DNA of 64,000 nt from Mycolicibacterium aubagnense (GCF_010730955.1 NZ_AP022577.1:5580001-5644000); one strand, 5' to 3'; positions 37,970 to 48,188 are shown, counted from the stretch's first letter. Numbers and translations: made by a program. Notes: generated from the letters alone by a model not told the origin.

Positions 37970-38697
37970 CGGTAGATCGTGCGCCGCTTCTCGCAGCGCT
38001 GGGCGTGCGGTTGCCCGACGATCTGCTGACTGTGGCTCTGACTCATCGCAGCTACGCGTACGAGAACGGCGGTCTGCCAACCAACGAGCGGTTGGAGTTC
38101 CTGGGCGACGCCGTGCTCGGTCTGGTGATCACCGCCGAGATTTTCCGCCGGTACCCGGACCGCAGCGAAGGCGAGTTGGCCAAGCTCAAGTCAGCGGTCG
38201 TCAACACTCAGGCACTGGCGGAAATCGCGCGGAACCTGCCCCCGGACGGGCTGGGCGGCTACCTGCTGCTGGGCCGGGGCGAGATGGCCAGCGGCGGTGC
38301 GCAGAAAGCCAATCTGCTGGCTGACGGACTCGAATCGTTGCTCGGCGCAACGTATGTCGAACATGGCCACGAGGTGGCCCAGGCCGTGGTGATGGGACTG
38401 TTCAGCGCCGCACTCGATACCGCGGCGAGTCTGGGCGCGGGTCTGGACTGGAAGACCAGCCTGCAGGAACTCTCCGCAGCCCGCCGGATCGGCGTCCCGT
38501 CGTACATCGTGACGTCCACGGGCCCGGAGCACGACAAAGAGTTCACCGCACGCGCGGTGGTCGGCGGCGTCGACTACGGCGAAGGCACCGGGCGCACCAA
38601 GAAGGAAGCCGAACAACATGCCGCCGCGGCGGCGTACCAGGTGCTGGAAGCCAGTCCCGAAGTCCACCCTGACTCTGACGCCGTCAGCAATGCCTGA
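37966..38697 (+). CDS. rnc: Ribonuclease III
   Basis: 243 residues from ATG 37966, which overlaps the DUF177 stop as ATGA. The RNase III signature [15 protein letters not shown] carries the catalytic acidic residues; a second acidic cluster is at [16 protein letters not shown]. The C-terminal dsRNA-binding domain runs from [13 protein letters not shown] to the Ala-rich [13 protein letters not shown]. It processes rRNA precursors and cleaves double-stranded RNA. mutM starts inside its last codons. Homologue of Rv2925c. Confidence 0.96.
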   Translation: MTVDRAPLLAALGVRLPDDLLTVALTHRSYAYENGGLPTNERLEFLGDAVLGLVITAEIFRRYPDRSEGELAKLKSAVVNTQALAEIARNLPPDGLGGYLLLGRGEMASGGAQKANLLADGLESLLGATYVEHGHEVAQAVVMGLFSAALDTAASLGAGLDWKTSLQELSAARRIGVPSYIVTSTGPEHDKEFTARAVVGGVDYGEGTGRTKKEAEQHAAAAAYQVLEASPEVHPDSDAVSNA

Positions 38698-39550
38698 ACT
38701 CCCCGAAGTCGAGGTCGTCCGTCGCGGCCTCGAAACACATCTCGTGACAAAGGGTTTCACCACTGTCACGGTGTTGCACCCGCGCGCGGTGCGACGGCAC
38801 GACAACGGTCCCGCGGATCTGGCGGGCCGGCTGGCCGGACGCCGGATCACGGGAACGGGGCGCCGCGGCAAGTACCTGTGGCTCACTCTGGACAGTGACG
38901 AGGCGCTGGTGGTGCACCTGGGGATGAGCGGCCAGATGTTGATCGGGCCTCCCGCGCGGCCGTCGCACCTGCGGATCACGGCCGTGCTCGACGACGGCAC
39001 CGAGCTGAGCTTCGTCGACCAACGCACCTTTGGTGGTTGGCAGGTTTGCGACCTCGTCGAGGTCGACGGCAGCATCGTCCCGCTGCCCGTGGCGCACATC
39101 GCGCGCGATCCGCTGGATCCCGCATTCGATCCGGATTCGGTGGTGAACGTCTTGCGGCGCAAGGACTCTGAGATCAAGCGTCAGCTGCTGGACCAAACCG
39201 TGGTGTCGGGTGTCGGCAACATCTACGCCGACGAATCGCTGTGGCGAGCGCAGGTCAACGGCTTTCGGCCGGCTTCGGCGTTGGCCAGGCGCCGGCTCGG
39301 GGAACTGCTCGGCCACGCGGCAGATGTGATGAATTCGGCATTGGCGCAAGGCGGCACGTCGTTCGACTCGCTGTACGTCAATGTCAACGGCGAGTCCGGA
39401 TACTTCGACCGGTCACTGGACGCCTACGGCCAGGAGGGTGAGCCATGCCGCCGCTGTGGCACGGCGATCCGGCGGGAGAAGTTCATGAACCGCTCGTCGT
39501 ACTACTGCCCGAAATGCCAACCGCGGCCACGGATCCCGCGCGGGATCTGA
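38690..39550 (+). CDS. mutM: Formamidopyrimidine-DNA glycosylase
   Basis: 286 residues from ATG 38690, overlapping rnc by 8 bp. The catalytic N-terminus is [15 protein letters not shown] (Pro2 and Glu3), the helix-two-turn-helix has [15 protein letters not shown], and the C-terminal zinc finger is [13 protein letters not shown] with YYCPKCQ. It removes 8-oxoguanine and formamidopyrimidines. It ends the sepIVA-DUF177-rnc-mutM run, 9 nt from the convergent YGQP gene. Homologue of Rv2924c (fpg). Confidence 0.97.
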   Translation: MPELPEVEVVRRGLETHLVTKGFTTVTVLHPRAVRRHDNGPADLAGRLAGRRITGTGRRGKYLWLTLDSDEALVVHLGMSGQMLIGPPARPSHLRITAVLDDGTELSFVDQRTFGGWQVCDLVEVDGSIVPLPVAHIARDPLDPAFDPDSVVNVLRRKDSEIKRQLLDQTVVSGVGNIYADESLWRAQVNGFRPASALARRRLGELLGHAADVMNSALAQGGTSFDSLYVNVNGESGYFDRSLDAYGQEGEPCRRCGTAIRREKFMNRSSYYCPKCQPRPRIPRGI

Positions 39551-39559
39551 CGGTACCGG

Positions 39560-40357
39560 CTACTTCAGTCCGGGCAGACCTTTGAACTTCGGCGAATCCG
39601 TCATGCAGAACTTCCACTCGCCGCCTTCTTTACGCAGCGGGACATTCGTGGTGGTCCCGCTGGACGACTTGACGTCCACCGTCGCCCGATCGCCGTTGAC
39701 GTTGATGTCGGTGATCTCGGCGCCGCCGGTCGGACCAGGGCTGTCGCTGCCTTTGTCGAACTTGCCTGCGATCGAGGGCAGCTTGTCGTAGAGCTTGACG
39801 TCATTGGCGCAGGAGTGCGCCTTGAAATCGTCGAAGGTGTCGATGCGCGCCGTCATGAGGTCGCGAATCTGATCCTCTTCCGACGCCGGGACGGCGGCCG
39901 TCACTCCGCTGTTGCCGGACGCCGACTGCGAGTCCGAACCTGACGTCGCGATGAGGATGACGACCACGACGACCAGGACGACGGCGAAAATCCCCGCACC
40001 GATGAGCGCGAACATTCGGTTCCGATTGGGCGGAGCGGGCGGCGGGAACCCGGGCTGGCCGGGGTATCCCGGACCCATCGGATACCCGGGGACCGGCCCG
40101 TAGCCGGGCTGGCCGTAGGCGCCGGGGTAGCCGTACTGCGGCTGGCCATAGGCAGGCTGCCCGTACTGTGGCTGGCCGTAGGTTGGCTGCGCGTACTCAG
40201 GCTGGCCGTAGGTCGGTTGTCCGTAGGCAGGCTGCCCATAGCCGGGTTGCCCGTAGACCGGTTGGCCGTACGCGGGCTGGCCGTATCCCTCGGGCGGCTG
40301 CTGTGGCGGCTGCCAGGGCTGAGCGCCCGGATCCGAGCCGGACGGGGGATAGGTCAT
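39560..40357 (-). CDS. YGQP-rich membrane protein, paralogue 1 of 3
   Basis: 265 residues from ATG 40357 with AGGGAGC upstream. The N-terminal 85 residues are YGQPx pentapeptide repeats ([18 protein letters not shown], then tyrosine/glycine/glutamine/proline units). A single membrane helix ([23 protein letters not shown]) follows. The outside domain of about 110 residues has two cysteines, [16 protein letters not shown] and [12 protein letters not shown]. That domain is shaped like a small NTF2-type or DUF4878-like fold, which is a guess. Topology is Pro/Gln-rich cytoplasmic tail, helix, external domain. It is not at this place in M. tuberculosis. Confidence 0.8.
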   Translation of the reverse strand: MTYPPSGSDPGAQPWQPPQQPPEGYGQPAYGQPVYGQPGYGQPAYGQPTYGQPEYAQPTYGQPQYGQPAYGQPQYGYPGAYGQPGYGPVPGYPMGPGYPGQPGFPPPAPPNRNRMFALIGAGIFAVVLVVVVVILIATSGSDSQSASGNSGVTAAVPASEEDQIRDLMTARIDTFDDFKAHSCANDVKLYDKLPSIAGKFDKGSDSPGPTGGAEITDINVNGDRATVDVKSSSGTTTNVPLRKEGGEWKFCMTDSPKFKGLPGLK

Positions 40358-40392
40358 GTCTGCGCGCTCCCTGTGAACTGTGCTTGGTGTCC

Positions 40393-40398
40393 AACGTA
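40393..40398 (-). promoter_or_regulatory. -10 of YGQP paralogue 1
   Basis: Minus-strand TACGTT within GTGTTACGTTGG, 36 nt from the start codon when measured between the codon's end and the hexamer. The flanking sequence, through GCACAGTTCACAGGGAGC, is shared with the other two copies. Confidence 0.55.
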
Positions 40399-40452
40399 AC
40401 ACCAGCTTGACTGCCCGAAATGCCAACCGCGGCCGGGCAAGTTACAGGTCGG

Positions 40453-41181
40453 TCACTTCATGCCGGGCAGGTTCTGTAGCTGCTTCAGTTGCGGTGAGTC
40501 GGTGAAGCAGATCTTCCACTCACCGCTTTCTTTGCGGAAGTACAGCGTGCCGGAACGCTCGAGGCCGGTGCTCGACGTCGCGGTGACTTCCGCGGTGGCG
40601 GTATCACCGGTCACGTTGACACTGTCGACGGTCGCTTTGCTCTTGGCGCCGGTCGGGTTGGTGCCGGTGCTGTCAGCGATGCCGGGGAACTTGCTGAAGA
40701 ACTTCTGGTCGTTGGCGCAGGCTCGGTCTTTGATCGACGACGGTCCGGAGCTCATCAGGCTGCGAATCTGATCTTCGTCAGAGTTGCCGCCCAGAGCGCT
40801 GAGCCCGCCACCGGAGTTCGAGATGAGCACCACGGCGAGCACGATGCCGATGACGATGATGGCCGCCAGGCCACCGATCAGCGCCCACTTCGGGCCATTC
40901 GATTTCGGTTGCGGTGCGCCGGGGAATCCCGGACCTACCGGGTAACCCGGCGGCTGTCCGTAGCCCGGTTGGCCGTACCCGGGTTGGCCGTAGGTCGGCT
41001 GCCCGTAGGCGGGCTGGCCGTACGTGGGTCCGGGTTGGGGTTGGCCGTATCCCGGTTGGCCGTAACCCGGTTGGCCGTATCCCGGTTGGCCGTAGCCGCT
41101 CGGCGGGAACCCGGGTGCAGGCTGCTGCGGCGGCTGCCACGGCTGAGAGCCTGGCTGCGGCCCGAGCGGGGGATAGGTCAT
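40453..41181 (-). CDS. YGQP-rich membrane protein, paralogue 2 of 3
   Basis: 242 residues from ATG 41181, [21 protein letters not shown]. It has the same plan as its neighbours: YGQPG repeats (about residues 25-80), one helix ([22 protein letters not shown]), and an external domain with [37 protein letters not shown] and a final [26 protein letters not shown] end. The conserved cysteines again sit in CANDQK and CFTDSP. The gene has its own promoter copy upstream. The external domains of the three paralogues have diverged much more than their N-termini and promoters. Function is unknown. Confidence 0.8.
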   Translation of the reverse strand: MTYPPLGPQPGSQPWQPPQQPAPGFPPSGYGQPGYGQPGYGQPGYGQPQPGPTYGQPAYGQPTYGQPGYGQPGYGQPPGYPVGPGFPGAPQPKSNGPKWALIGGLAAIIVIGIVLAVVLISNSGGGLSALGGNSDEDQIRSLMSSGPSSIKDRACANDQKFFSKFPGIADSTGTNPTGAKSKATVDSVNVTGDTATAEVTATSSTGLERSGTLYFRKESGEWKICFTDSPQLKQLQNLPGMK

Positions 41182-41216
41182 ATGTGGTCGCTCCCTGTGA
41201 ACTGTGCTTGCCGTCC

Positions 41217-41222
41217 AACGTA
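41217..41222 (-). promoter_or_regulatory. -10 of YGQP paralogue 2
   Basis: Minus-strand TACGTT in the same GTGTTACGTTGG context and at the same 36-nt distance from the ATG as in paralogue 1. Confidence 0.55.
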
Positions 41223-41266
41223 ACACCGCGGACCGCCTACCACCGGAAACGCCGGTCGGCCCGGCC

Positions 41267-42013
41267 CTACTTCATCCCGGGCAGCTGCTGAATCTTCTGC
41301 ATCTCCGGCGAATCGGTGAGGCAGTACTTCCATTCGCCGCCTTCCTTGCGGAAGTAGATGGTGGTGGTTGTCTCCCTCCCACTTTCGGCATGCGTGGTGA
41401 CGTTCACGGTGGCACGGTCGCCGGTTACGTCGACGCTGTTGACGGTGACCTTCACCTTGGGGCCGACGGGCGCTTTCTTCCCCGAGGCGTCGGCGAGGCC
41501 GGGATACTTGCTGAGGAACTTGTCGTCTGCTGCGCACCGGTGGTCCTTCAACGACGTCGGCGAGCTCATCAAGCTGCGAATCTGCTCCTCGTCGGAGTTG
41601 CCGCCCAGGGCGCTGAGCCCGCTACCGGAATCCGAGGTCCACACGACCACGCCGATCACGATGCCGATCACCGCCAACAAGGCCAGCCCGCCGATCAGCA
41701 GCTTCTTCTGATTATTCGGTTGGGGTGCGCCGGGATGGCCGGGCCCCATCGGATACCCGGGCGGCTGTCCGTAGCCGGGACCCATCGGATAGCCCGGGGC
41801 CTGTCCGTACCCGGGTGCCTGTCCGTACCCGGGTGCCTGTCCGTACCCGGGTGCCTGTCCGTACCCGGCCGGTTGCCCGTAGCCGGCGGGCTGTCCGTAC
41901 CCGGCCGGTTGCCCGTAGCCCGGCGCCTGTCCATACCCGGCGGATTGTCCGTAGCCGGGTGCAGGCTGCCACGGCTGGGCCCCCGGCCCAGGGTTGGGCG
42001 GCGGATACGTCAT
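41267..42013 (-). CDS. YGQP-rich membrane protein, paralogue 3 of 3
   Basis: 248 residues from ATG 42013, [23 protein letters not shown]. Repeats here are six residues long ([12 protein letters not shown]), not five. One helix ([21 protein letters not shown]) leads to an external domain with [25 protein letters not shown] and [26 protein letters not shown] end. Cysteine positions match the paralogues. It is divergent from the OsmC-like gene and is transcribed from its own promoter copy. The shared MTYPP start and Trp-Gln-Pro segment mark all three as products of duplication. Function is unknown. Confidence 0.8.
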   Translation of the reverse strand: MTYPPPNPGPGAQPWQPAPGYGQSAGYGQAPGYGQPAGYGQPAGYGQPAGYGQAPGYGQAPGYGQAPGYGQAPGYPMGPGYGQPPGYPMGPGHPGAPQPNNQKKLLIGGLALLAVIGIVIGVVVWTSDSGSGLSALGGNSDEEQIRSLMSSPTSLKDHRCAADDKFLSKYPGLADASGKKAPVGPKVKVTVNSVDVTGDRATVNVTTHAESGRETTTTIYFRKEGGEWKYCLTDSPEMQKIQQLPGMK

Positions 42014-42046
42014 GGCTGGTTCCCCCAATGAATTGTGCTGGCATTC

Positions 42047-42052
42047 AACGTA
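42047..42052 (-). promoter_or_regulatory. -10 of YGQP paralogue 3
   Basis: Minus-strand TACGTT in GTGTTACGTTGAATG, 34 nt from the ATG. It has diverged more than the other two copies but keeps the core and the CACAATTCA that follows. Confidence 0.5.
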
Positions 42053-42113
42053 ACACCGGCTCACCAGGGTCACCGGCAGCAAAGCGGCCCCCCGGGCACG
42101 GTACAAATGACGC

Positions 42114-42521
42114 ATGACGGAACTGTGGGTCGAACGGACCGGGGTGCGCCGCTATACCGGGTACAGCTCGCGTGGAGCAGAGGTCCTCGTCGGATCCGAG
42201 GACGTCGAGGGCGTCTTCACCCCTGGTGAACTCCTCAAGATCGCCTTGGCGGCGTGTAGCGGGATGAGCAGCGACGCGCCGTTGCGCACCCGGCTCGGCG
42301 ACGACTACGACGCCACCATCCGGGTCTCGGGACCGCCGGACCGGGAGAACGAGGTCTATCCGCTGCTGCAGGAGTCCATGGAACTCGACCTCTCGAGCCT
42401 GTCCGAGGACGAGGTCAAGCGATTGAAGATCGTCGTCGAGCGGGCCATCGACAAGGTCTGCACGGTGGGCCGCACGCTGAAGGCGGGCACCGAAGTCGCT
42501 TTCGAGTTCGCCGACAAGTGA
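42114..42521 (+). CDS. OsmC/Ohr family peroxidase-like protein
   Basis: 135 residues. The OsmC fold is shown by the helix [20 protein letters not shown] with the first redox cysteine, and [12 protein letters not shown] with the second. Family members reduce organic hydroperoxides using a thiol pair. It probably has the same dimeric cytoplasmic arrangement. The next gene, acyP, overlaps by 4 bp (GTGA). Homologue of Rv2923c. In M. tuberculosis it lies next to fpg; here three YGQP genes intervene. Confidence 0.92.
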   Translation: MTELWVERTGVRRYTGYSSRGAEVLVGSEDVEGVFTPGELLKIALAACSGMSSDAPLRTRLGDDYDATIRVSGPPDRENEVYPLLQESMELDLSSLSEDEVKRLKIVVERAIDKVCTVGRTLKAGTEVAFEFADK

Positions 42522-42796
42522 CCGAGGAAGTCCGGCTGTCGGCGTGGGTACACGGCCAGGTGCAGGGCGTCGGGTTCCGGTGGTGGACCCGGGCCCGGGC
42601 ACTGGAGTTGGGCCTCACCGGCTACGCCAGTAACAAGCCGGACGGCCGCGTGCACGTCGTGGCGCAGGGTTCGCGCGCCGACTGCGAGCGGTTGTTGGAA
42701 CTCCTGCGCGGTGGCACGACCCCGGGCACGGTGACCACCGTGGTCGACGACTGGGCCGCCGCGGGCGACCCGATCGACGGTTTTTCCGAGCGGTAG
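42518..42796 (+). CDS. acyP: Acylphosphatase
   Basis: 92 residues, the family's usual length. VHGQVQGVGFRWWTRARALELGLTGYASNKPDG contains the phosphate-binding loop with its catalytic Arg and the later Asn. It hydrolyses acyl phosphates such as carbamoyl or acetyl phosphate. GTG 42518 overlaps the OsmC stop. It lies upstream of smc, as in M. tuberculosis (Rv2922A). Confidence 0.94.
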   Translation: MTEEVRLSAWVHGQVQGVGFRWWTRARALELGLTGYASNKPDGRVHVVAQGSRADCERLLELLRGGTTPGTVTTVVDDWAAAGDPIDGFSER

Positions 42797-42804
42797 GAGC
42801 CCCG

Positions 42805-42854
42805 CCGTACGACGATCAAGCGGGGGCCACGAGCCGCGTTGAGGAGTGCGGCAA
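42805..42854 (+). repeat. Dispersed intergenic repeat, family A, copy 2 (internal deletion)
   Basis: CCGTACGACGATCAAGCGG and CACGAGCCGCGTTG followed by TGCGGCAA match copy 1 (19461-19537, minus strand), but the hairpin segment between GTTG and TGCGG is reduced to AGGAG. It lies between acyP and smc. Confidence 0.65.
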
Positions 42855-42906
42855 TTAGGGCAGGGGTCCCCGGCATTTAACCGGCGCGACGGTAGGGTTT
42901 CACCCC

Positions 42907-45900
42907 ATGCATCTGAAGAGTCTGACGTTGAAGGGCTTCAAGTCCTTCGCGTCGCCGACGACTCTTCGCTTCGAACCCGGCATCACCTGCGTGGTGGGGC
43001 CGAACGGTTCGGGCAAATCGAACGTGGTCGACGCCCTGACCTGGGTGATGGGCGAGCAGGGCGCCAAGACCCTGCGCGGCGGCAAGATGGAAGACGTCAT
43101 CTTCGCCGGCACCTCGTCGCGAGCCCCGCTGGGCCGGGCCGAGGTGACACTGACCATCGACAACTCGGACAACGCCCTGCCGATCGAATACTCCGAGGTG
43201 TCGATCACCCGCCGCGTGTTCCGCGACGGCGCCAGCGAGTACGAGATCAACGGCAGCAACTGCCGGCTGATGGATGTGCAGGAACTGCTGTCCGACTCCG
43301 GTATCGGCCGCGAAATGCACGTCATCGTCGGCCAGGGCAAGCTGTCGGAGATTCTGGAATCGCGCCCCGAGGACCGTCGCGCCTTCATCGAGGAAGCCGC
43401 CGGCGTGCTCAAGCACCGCCGGCGCAAGGAAAAAGCGGTCCGCAAACTCGACGCCATGCAGGCCAACCTGGCCCGCCTCACCGACCTGACCACCGAACTG
43501 CGTCGTCAGCTCAAGCCACTGGGCCGGCAGGCCGAGATGGCGCGCCGCGCCCAGACCATCCAGGCCGATCTGCGTGACGCCCGGCTGCGGCTGGCCGCCG
43601 ACGATCTCGTGACCCGGCAGGCCGAATTCGACGACACCAACCAGACCGAGACCGCGCTGCGTCGCGAGCACGGCGAGGTGACCGAGCGTCTGGAAGCCGC
43701 CTCAGCGGAACTGGCCGGCCACGAAGCAGCGGTGTCGGGCTTGTCCGGCCGTGCCGAGGCCGCCCAGCAGACCTGGTTCCGGCTGTCCGCGTTGGCGGAA
43801 CGGGTCAGCGCCACCGTGCGCATCGCCACCGAGCGCACCACCCTGCTGGACTCCGATCCCGAGATGTCGACCGGGCCGGACCCGGATGCGCTGGATGCCG
43901 AGGCCGACGCCGTCGCGGAGCACGAGGAACAACTCCTCGCCGAGCTCGCCGAGTCACGGACCCGGCTGGAGGCCGCCCGCGGTGCGCTGGCCGAGTGTGA
44001 ACGTGCCGCGGCCGACGCGGAGCGGGCCCAGATGGCGGCGGCGCGGGCCGAGGCGGACCGTCGTGAAGGACTGGCCCGGCTGTCCGGTCAGGTCGACACC
44101 ATGCGCACCCGCATCGAGTCGATCGACGAGGGCGCGGTCCGGCTGACCGGCAGCATCGAGGAAGCCGCCGCCCGGGTCGAGCAGGCGAAGGCCGAGTTCG
44201 AACTTGTGCAGAGCAAGGTCGGTGAGCTGGATGCCGGCGAGTACGGGCTCGATGAGCATCACGATCGGACCATCACGGCCATGCGTCAGGCCGACGCACG
44301 GGTCGAGGAGTTGCAGGCTGCCGAGCGTGCCGTCGAGAACCAGGTTTCTTCGCTGCGGGCCCGCATCGAAGCCTTGTCGGTGACTCTCGACCTCAGAGAC
44401 GGGTCCGCGTGGCTGCTGAAAAACCATGACGGCTCAGGGCTTTTCGGCTCGGTAGCGGAATTGGTCAAGGTGCGGCCCGGTCATGAGACGGCGATCGCGG
44501 CCGTGCTGGGTGCGGCAGCGGACGCCCTGGCGGCCGAGAGTTTCGACGCCGCCCGCGCCGCGGTGGCCGCGCTCAAGCAGGGCGACGGTGGTCGCGCGGC
44601 CATTGTGCTCGGCGATTGGCCCGGTGAAACCGCTTCGCCGCGTGGGGAATTGCCGTCCGGTGCCCAGTGGGCGCTGGATCTGGTCGAAGTGCCGTCCCGG
44701 CTCGCGGGCGCGATGAGCGCGATGCTGGCGCGCGTTGCGGTGGTCGCGGATCTGCCGGCGGCGTTGGAGCTCGTCGCGGCGCGCCCGGAGCTGCGGGCCG
44801 TGAGCGCGGACGGCGACCTGGTCGGCGCCGGCTGGGTCAGCGGCGGGTCGGACCGTAAGCCGAGCGCGCTGGAGATCACATCCGAGGTCGAGAAGGCACG
44901 CGCCGCGCTGATCGACGCCGAGCGACAGACCAGCGAGTTCGGTGCCGCGTTGGCGGGCGCGCTCGCCGAACAGTCGGCTCGGCGGGATGCCGTCGAACAC
45001 GCATTGGCCGCGCTGCATGAATCTGATGCCACCATCTCGTCGGTCTACGAGCACCTGGCTCGGCTGGGGCAGGAGGCCCGGACCGCCGATGCCGAATGGC
45101 AGCAGTTGATTGCGCAGCGCGACGAGTTGGAAGCCGGCCGCGGCCGCACGCTGGCCGAGCTGGCCGAGCTGGAAGACCGCTTGCACAACGCCCAGCAGGA
45201 GCCGATGTTCGACGTCGAGTTCGTCGACCGCTCCGAGACGACGGCGGCCGCCGAAGAGGCGCGAGCGGTCGAGGTCGAGGCCCGGCTGGCGGTGCGGACC
45301 GCTGAAGAACGAGCGAATGCCGTTCGCGGACGGGCAGATTCATTGCGCCGAGCCGCGGCGGCCGAACGTGAGGCCCGGGCGCGGGCGGCGCGGGCCCGGG
45401 AAGCGCGGGAGAACGCGGCGAAGGTCGCCGCCGCGGTTGCCGACTCCGGCCGGCTGGTTGCCGAAAAGCTCGCTGCGACAGTGGCGTTGGCGGCACGCAA
45501 GCGCGACGCACTGGCCACCGAGCGAGCCCAGCGTTCAGAGGGATTGACGCGCGTCAGGGCGGAAGTATCCGAACTCAGCGCCCGCGCGGGCGCGCTGACC
45601 GAGGCGTTGCATCGCGACGAGGTCGCGAAAGCGCAAGCGGCCCTTCGCATCGAGCAGCTTGAGCAACAGGCGCTCGAGCAGTTCGGGATGGCGGTGGCCG
45701 ACCTGGTCGCCGAGTACGGCCCGGATGTGCCGCTGCCGCCGACCGAACTGGAGATGGCCGAATACGAGCAGGCCAAGGAACGCGGCGAGCAGGTCACCGC
45801 GCCCGTGCCGATGGCGTTCGACCGGCCCACCCAGGAGCGGCGCGCGAAGAAGGCCGAGAAGGAACTGGCCGAGCTCGGCCGGGTGAACCCTTTGGCACTC

Positions 45901-46494
45901 GAGGAGTTCGCCGCGCTTGAGGAGCGCTACAACTTCCTGTCCACTCAGCTGGAGGACGTCAAGGGCGCGCGCAAGGACCTGATGGACGTCATCGCCGATG
46001 TCGACGAGCGCATCCTGCGGGTGTTCACGGAGGCCTACACCGACGTCGAGCAGGAGTTCACCCAGGTGTTCGCGACGCTGTTCCCGGGCGGCGAGGGCCG
46101 GCTGCTGCTGACTAACCCCAGCGACATGCTCACCACCGGCATCGAGGTCGAGGCCCGTCCGCCGGGCAAGAAGGTCAAGCGGTTGTCGCTGCTGTCCGGC
46201 GGTGAGAAATCGCTGACTGCCGTCGCGATGCTGGTCGCGATCTTCCGGGCACGCCCGTCACCCTTCTACGTCATGGACGAGGTCGAGGCCGCGCTGGACG
46301 ACGTGAACCTGCGCCGTCTGATCAGCCTTTTCGAGCAACTGCGGGAGAAGTCGCAGCTGATCGTCATCACGCACCAGAAGCCGACCATGGAGGTCGCCGA
46401 CGCGCTGTACGGCGTCACGATGCAGGGCGACGGCATCACGCAGGTGATCTCGCAGCGCATGCGCGGCCAGGAGTTGGTCTCCAAACCCTCGTAA
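42907..46494 (+). CDS. smc: Chromosome segregation ATPase SMC
   Basis: 1195 residues, the full length. Walker A GPNGSGKS (31-38) in the N-terminal head, long coiled coils, a hinge around 500-640 ([21 protein letters not shown] and later [14 protein letters not shown]), then the second coiled coil, the ABC signature [17 protein letters not shown] and Walker [13 protein letters not shown] near the C-terminus. It forms the DNA-loop-extruding condensin with ScpA and ScpB, which are not in this window. TAGGGT at 42893-42898 ends 8 nt before the ATG. ftsY follows about 105 nt later. Homologue of Rv2922c. Confidence 0.98.
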   Translation: MHLKSLTLKGFKSFASPTTLRFEPGITCVVGPNGSGKSNVVDALTWVMGEQGAKTLRGGKMEDVIFAGTSSRAPLGRAEVTLTIDNSDNALPIEYSEVSITRRVFRDGASEYEINGSNCRLMDVQELLSDSGIGREMHVIVGQGKLSEILESRPEDRRAFIEEAAGVLKHRRRKEKAVRKLDAMQANLARLTDLTTELRRQLKPLGRQAEMARRAQTIQADLRDARLRLAADDLVTRQAEFDDTNQTETALRREHGEVTERLEAASAELAGHEAAVSGLSGRAEAAQQTWFRLSALAERVSATVRIATERTTLLDSDPEMSTGPDPDALDAEADAVAEHEEQLLAELAESRTRLEAARGALAECERAAADAERAQMAAARAEADRREGLARLSGQVDTMRTRIESIDEGAVRLTGSIEEAAARVEQAKAEFELVQSKVGELDAGEYGLDEHHDRTITAMRQADARVEELQAAERAVENQVSSLRARIEALSVTLDLRDGSAWLLKNHDGSGLFGSVAELVKVRPGHETAIAAVLGAAADALAAESFDAARAAVAALKQGDGGRAAIVLGDWPGETASPRGELPSGAQWALDLVEVPSRLAGAMSAMLARVAVVADLPAALELVAARPELRAVSADGDLVGAGWVSGGSDRKPSALEITSEVEKARAALIDAERQTSEFGAALAGALAEQSARRDAVEHALAALHESDATISSVYEHLARLGQEARTADAEWQQLIAQRDELEAGRGRTLAELAELEDRLHNAQQEPMFDVEFVDRSETTAAAEEARAVEVEARLAVRTAEERANAVRGRADSLRRAAAAEREARARAARAREARENAAKVAAAVADSGRLVAEKLAATVALAARKRDALATERAQRSEGLTRVRAEVSELSARAGALTEALHRDEVAKAQAALRIEQLEQQALEQFGMAVADLVAEYGPDVPLPPTELEMAEYEQAKERGEQVTAPVPMAFDRPTQERRAKKAEKELAELGRVNPLALEEFAALEERYNFLSTQLEDVKGARKDLMDVIADVDERILRVFTEAYTDVEQEFTQVFATLFPGGEGRLLLTNPSDMLTTGIEVEARPPGKKVKRLSLLSGGEKSLTAVAMLVAIFRARPSPFYVMDEVEAALDDVNLRRLISLFEQLREKSQLIVITHQKPTMEVADALYGVTMQGDGITQVISQRMRGQELVSKPS

Positions 46495-46588
46495 GGGTTC
46501 CCCCGGCGTCCAGTGCGGCGGCCACTCACACTTCCCCGGCCACTACCGCAGAGTCAGCGCCACGCGCGGGCAGCTACGGTGCGGCTGA

Positions 46589-46594
46589 CAGAAT
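46589..46594 (+). promoter_or_regulatory. -10 hexamer CAGAAT for a leaderless ftsY transcript
   Basis: CAGAAT ends 6 nt before GTG 46601 with no RBS between. The same word serves as the -10 candidate of rpsP (59813-59818). No convincing -35 is seen. Confidence 0.45.
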
Positions 46595-46600
46595 GGCACG

Positions 46601-47935
46601 GTGTCGGAAGGTCTCTGGATCGCGCTAGCGGTCGTCGCAGTTCTCGTTGTCACTGCCCTGGTCGTCGGATTCGTCCGCTACCGGCGCAGCCGCATCTCGC
46701 TCGCCGCGCCGGAGGAGACGCCGAAGCTGGACCGCTCCGGCGGCTACACGGCGTCGTCGGGCATCACGTTCAGTAGTTCCGACACCGCGGAGAAGTTGCC
46801 GACCGTCGGCGACGACGCCGAGATTCCGCGTGATTCGCGCAAGCGGACCATTGCCGATGTCCAGCTCCCGGAGCCGGAAGTCGTGGCAGAGCCGGAAGTC
46901 CTGGCCGAGCCGGAGCCGGACATCGTGGCGGCGCCGGAGCCGACTGTCGCTCCCGAACCCGAGGCTGCACCCGAACCCGAACCCGAACCCGAGGTCGCCC
47001 CGCGCGACGAGATCGCGCCCACTGCCGGCCGGTTGGAGCGGCTGCGGGGCCGCCTGGCCAAGTCGCAGACCACGCTGGGTCGCAGCATGCTGGGCCTGCT
47101 GGGCGGCGGCGACCTGGATGAGGACTCCTGGGAGTCCATCGAAGACACCCTGCTGATCGCCGACCTGGGGCCGGTCGCCACCGAATCGATCGTCGCCGCG
47201 CTGCGCAGCCGGATTGCCGAGGCCAACGTGCGCACCGAGGCCGATGCCCGCGCGGTGCTGCGCGAGGTGCTGATCAACGAACTGCGGACCGACCTGGACC
47301 GGTCCATCAAGGCACTCCCGCACGCCGACAAGCCGTCGGTGCTGCTGGTGGTCGGCGTCAACGGAGCCGGCAAGACCACCACCGTCGGCAAACTGGCCCG
47401 GGTGCTGGTCGCCGACGGCCGCCGCGTCGTGCTCGGGGCGGCCGACACCTTCCGCGCCGCTGCTGCCGACCAGCTGCAGAGCTGGGGCGCCCGCGTCGGC
47501 GCCGACATCGTGCGCGGTCCCGAGGGCGCCGATCCGGCCTCCGTGGCGTTCGACGCCGTCGACAAGGGCATCGCAGCGGGTGCTGATGTGGTCGTGGTCG
47601 ACACGGCGGGCCGCCTGCACACCAAGACCGGCCTGATGGACGAGCTGGGCAAGGTCAAGCGCGTGGTCGAGAAGCGCGCCAAGGTCGACGAGGTGCTGCT
47701 GGTCCTCGACGCCACCATCGGACAGAACAGCCTGCCGCAGGCCCGCGTCTTCGCCGAGGTGGTCGACATCACGGGCGTGGTGCTCACCAAGCTCGACGGA
47801 ACCGCAAAGGGTGGCATCGTGTTCCGGGTGCAGCAGGAGCTCGGTGTGCCGGTCAAGCTCGTCGGCCTCGGCGAGGGGCCGGACGACCTGGCGCCCTTCG
47901 AACCCGGGGCATTCGTCGACGCCCTCTTGGGATAA
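46601..47935 (+). CDS. ftsY: Signal recognition particle receptor FtsY
   Basis: 444 residues. It begins with a membrane helix (MSEGLWIALAVVAVLVVTALVVGF) and an acidic, proline-rich linker of EPEP units (about 85-140). The NG GTPase part has GVNGAGKTTTVGKLA, ADTFRAAAADQL, VVDTAAGRL-like VVDTAGRLH and TKLDGTAKGG. It receives Ffh-ribosome complexes at the membrane during co-translational insertion. It follows smc, and a hairpin at 47941-47976 separates it from amt. Homologue of Rv2921c. Confidence 0.97.
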   Translation: MSEGLWIALAVVAVLVVTALVVGFVRYRRSRISLAAPEETPKLDRSGGYTASSGITFSSSDTAEKLPTVGDDAEIPRDSRKRTIADVQLPEPEVVAEPEVLAEPEPDIVAAPEPTVAPEPEAAPEPEPEPEVAPRDEIAPTAGRLERLRGRLAKSQTTLGRSMLGLLGGGDLDEDSWESIEDTLLIADLGPVATESIVAALRSRIAEANVRTEADARAVLREVLINELRTDLDRSIKALPHADKPSVLLVVGVNGAGKTTTVGKLARVLVADGRRVVLGAADTFRAAAADQLQSWGARVGADIVRGPEGADPASVAFDAVDKGIAAGADVVVVDTAGRLHTKTGLMDELGKVKRVVEKRAKVDEVLLVLDATIGQNSLPQARVFAEVVDITGVVLTKLDGTAKGGIVFRVQQELGVPVKLVGLGEGPDDLAPFEPGAFVDALLG

Positions 47936-47940
47936 CCGAA

Positions 47941-47976
47941 CCCCCGCGAGCTGGGGGCGCCGCCCGCTCGCGGGGG
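47941..47976 (+). terminator. Hairpin after ftsY
   Basis: CCCCCGCGAG (47941-47950) pairs perfectly with CTCGCGGGGG (47967-47976). It follows the ftsY stop by 6 nt and has no T-run. Its right half is part of repeat family A (47953-47981). Confidence 0.6.
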
Positions 47977-47981
47977 AGAGT
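47953..47981 (+). repeat. Dispersed intergenic repeat, family A, hairpin module only
   Basis: A 29-nt segment identical at 24 of 29 positions to the minus strand of 19469-19497: GGGGG, a four-base centre, CCCGCT, GCGGGGGAGA. The outer parts of the family are absent here. Confidence 0.55.
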
Positions 47982-48047
47982 GAAAACCCCGTATTTCCCG
48001 CGAAATTGGAGGTTTTCGCGTCTGCTCAGCAGGCGTGAGAGGTGTCA

Positions 48048-48095
48048 TTAACCGCGCCGAAACGTAACTGGTCAATCCGTTCACATATGTGAAAC
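48048..48095 (+). promoter_or_regulatory. Two GlnR-type boxes upstream of amt
   Basis: TTAAC-n6-GAAAC at 48048-48063 and TTCAC-n6-GAAAC at 48080-48095 both match the actinobacterial GlnR pattern of gTnAC-n6-GaAAC. Their starts are 32 bp apart, about three helical turns. A weaker third match (GTGAC-n6-GAAGG) lies near 48160. GlnR activates amt-glnB-glnD under nitrogen limitation. Confidence 0.7.
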
Positions 48096-48188
48096 GCGCG
48101 CGCGCTGTCGGCGAAACAACCGATGCGCAAAGTTCTGGCCTAGGTCATTGGCATCCGCCCGTGACATAGGTGAAGGAGGAAGCGGCCA

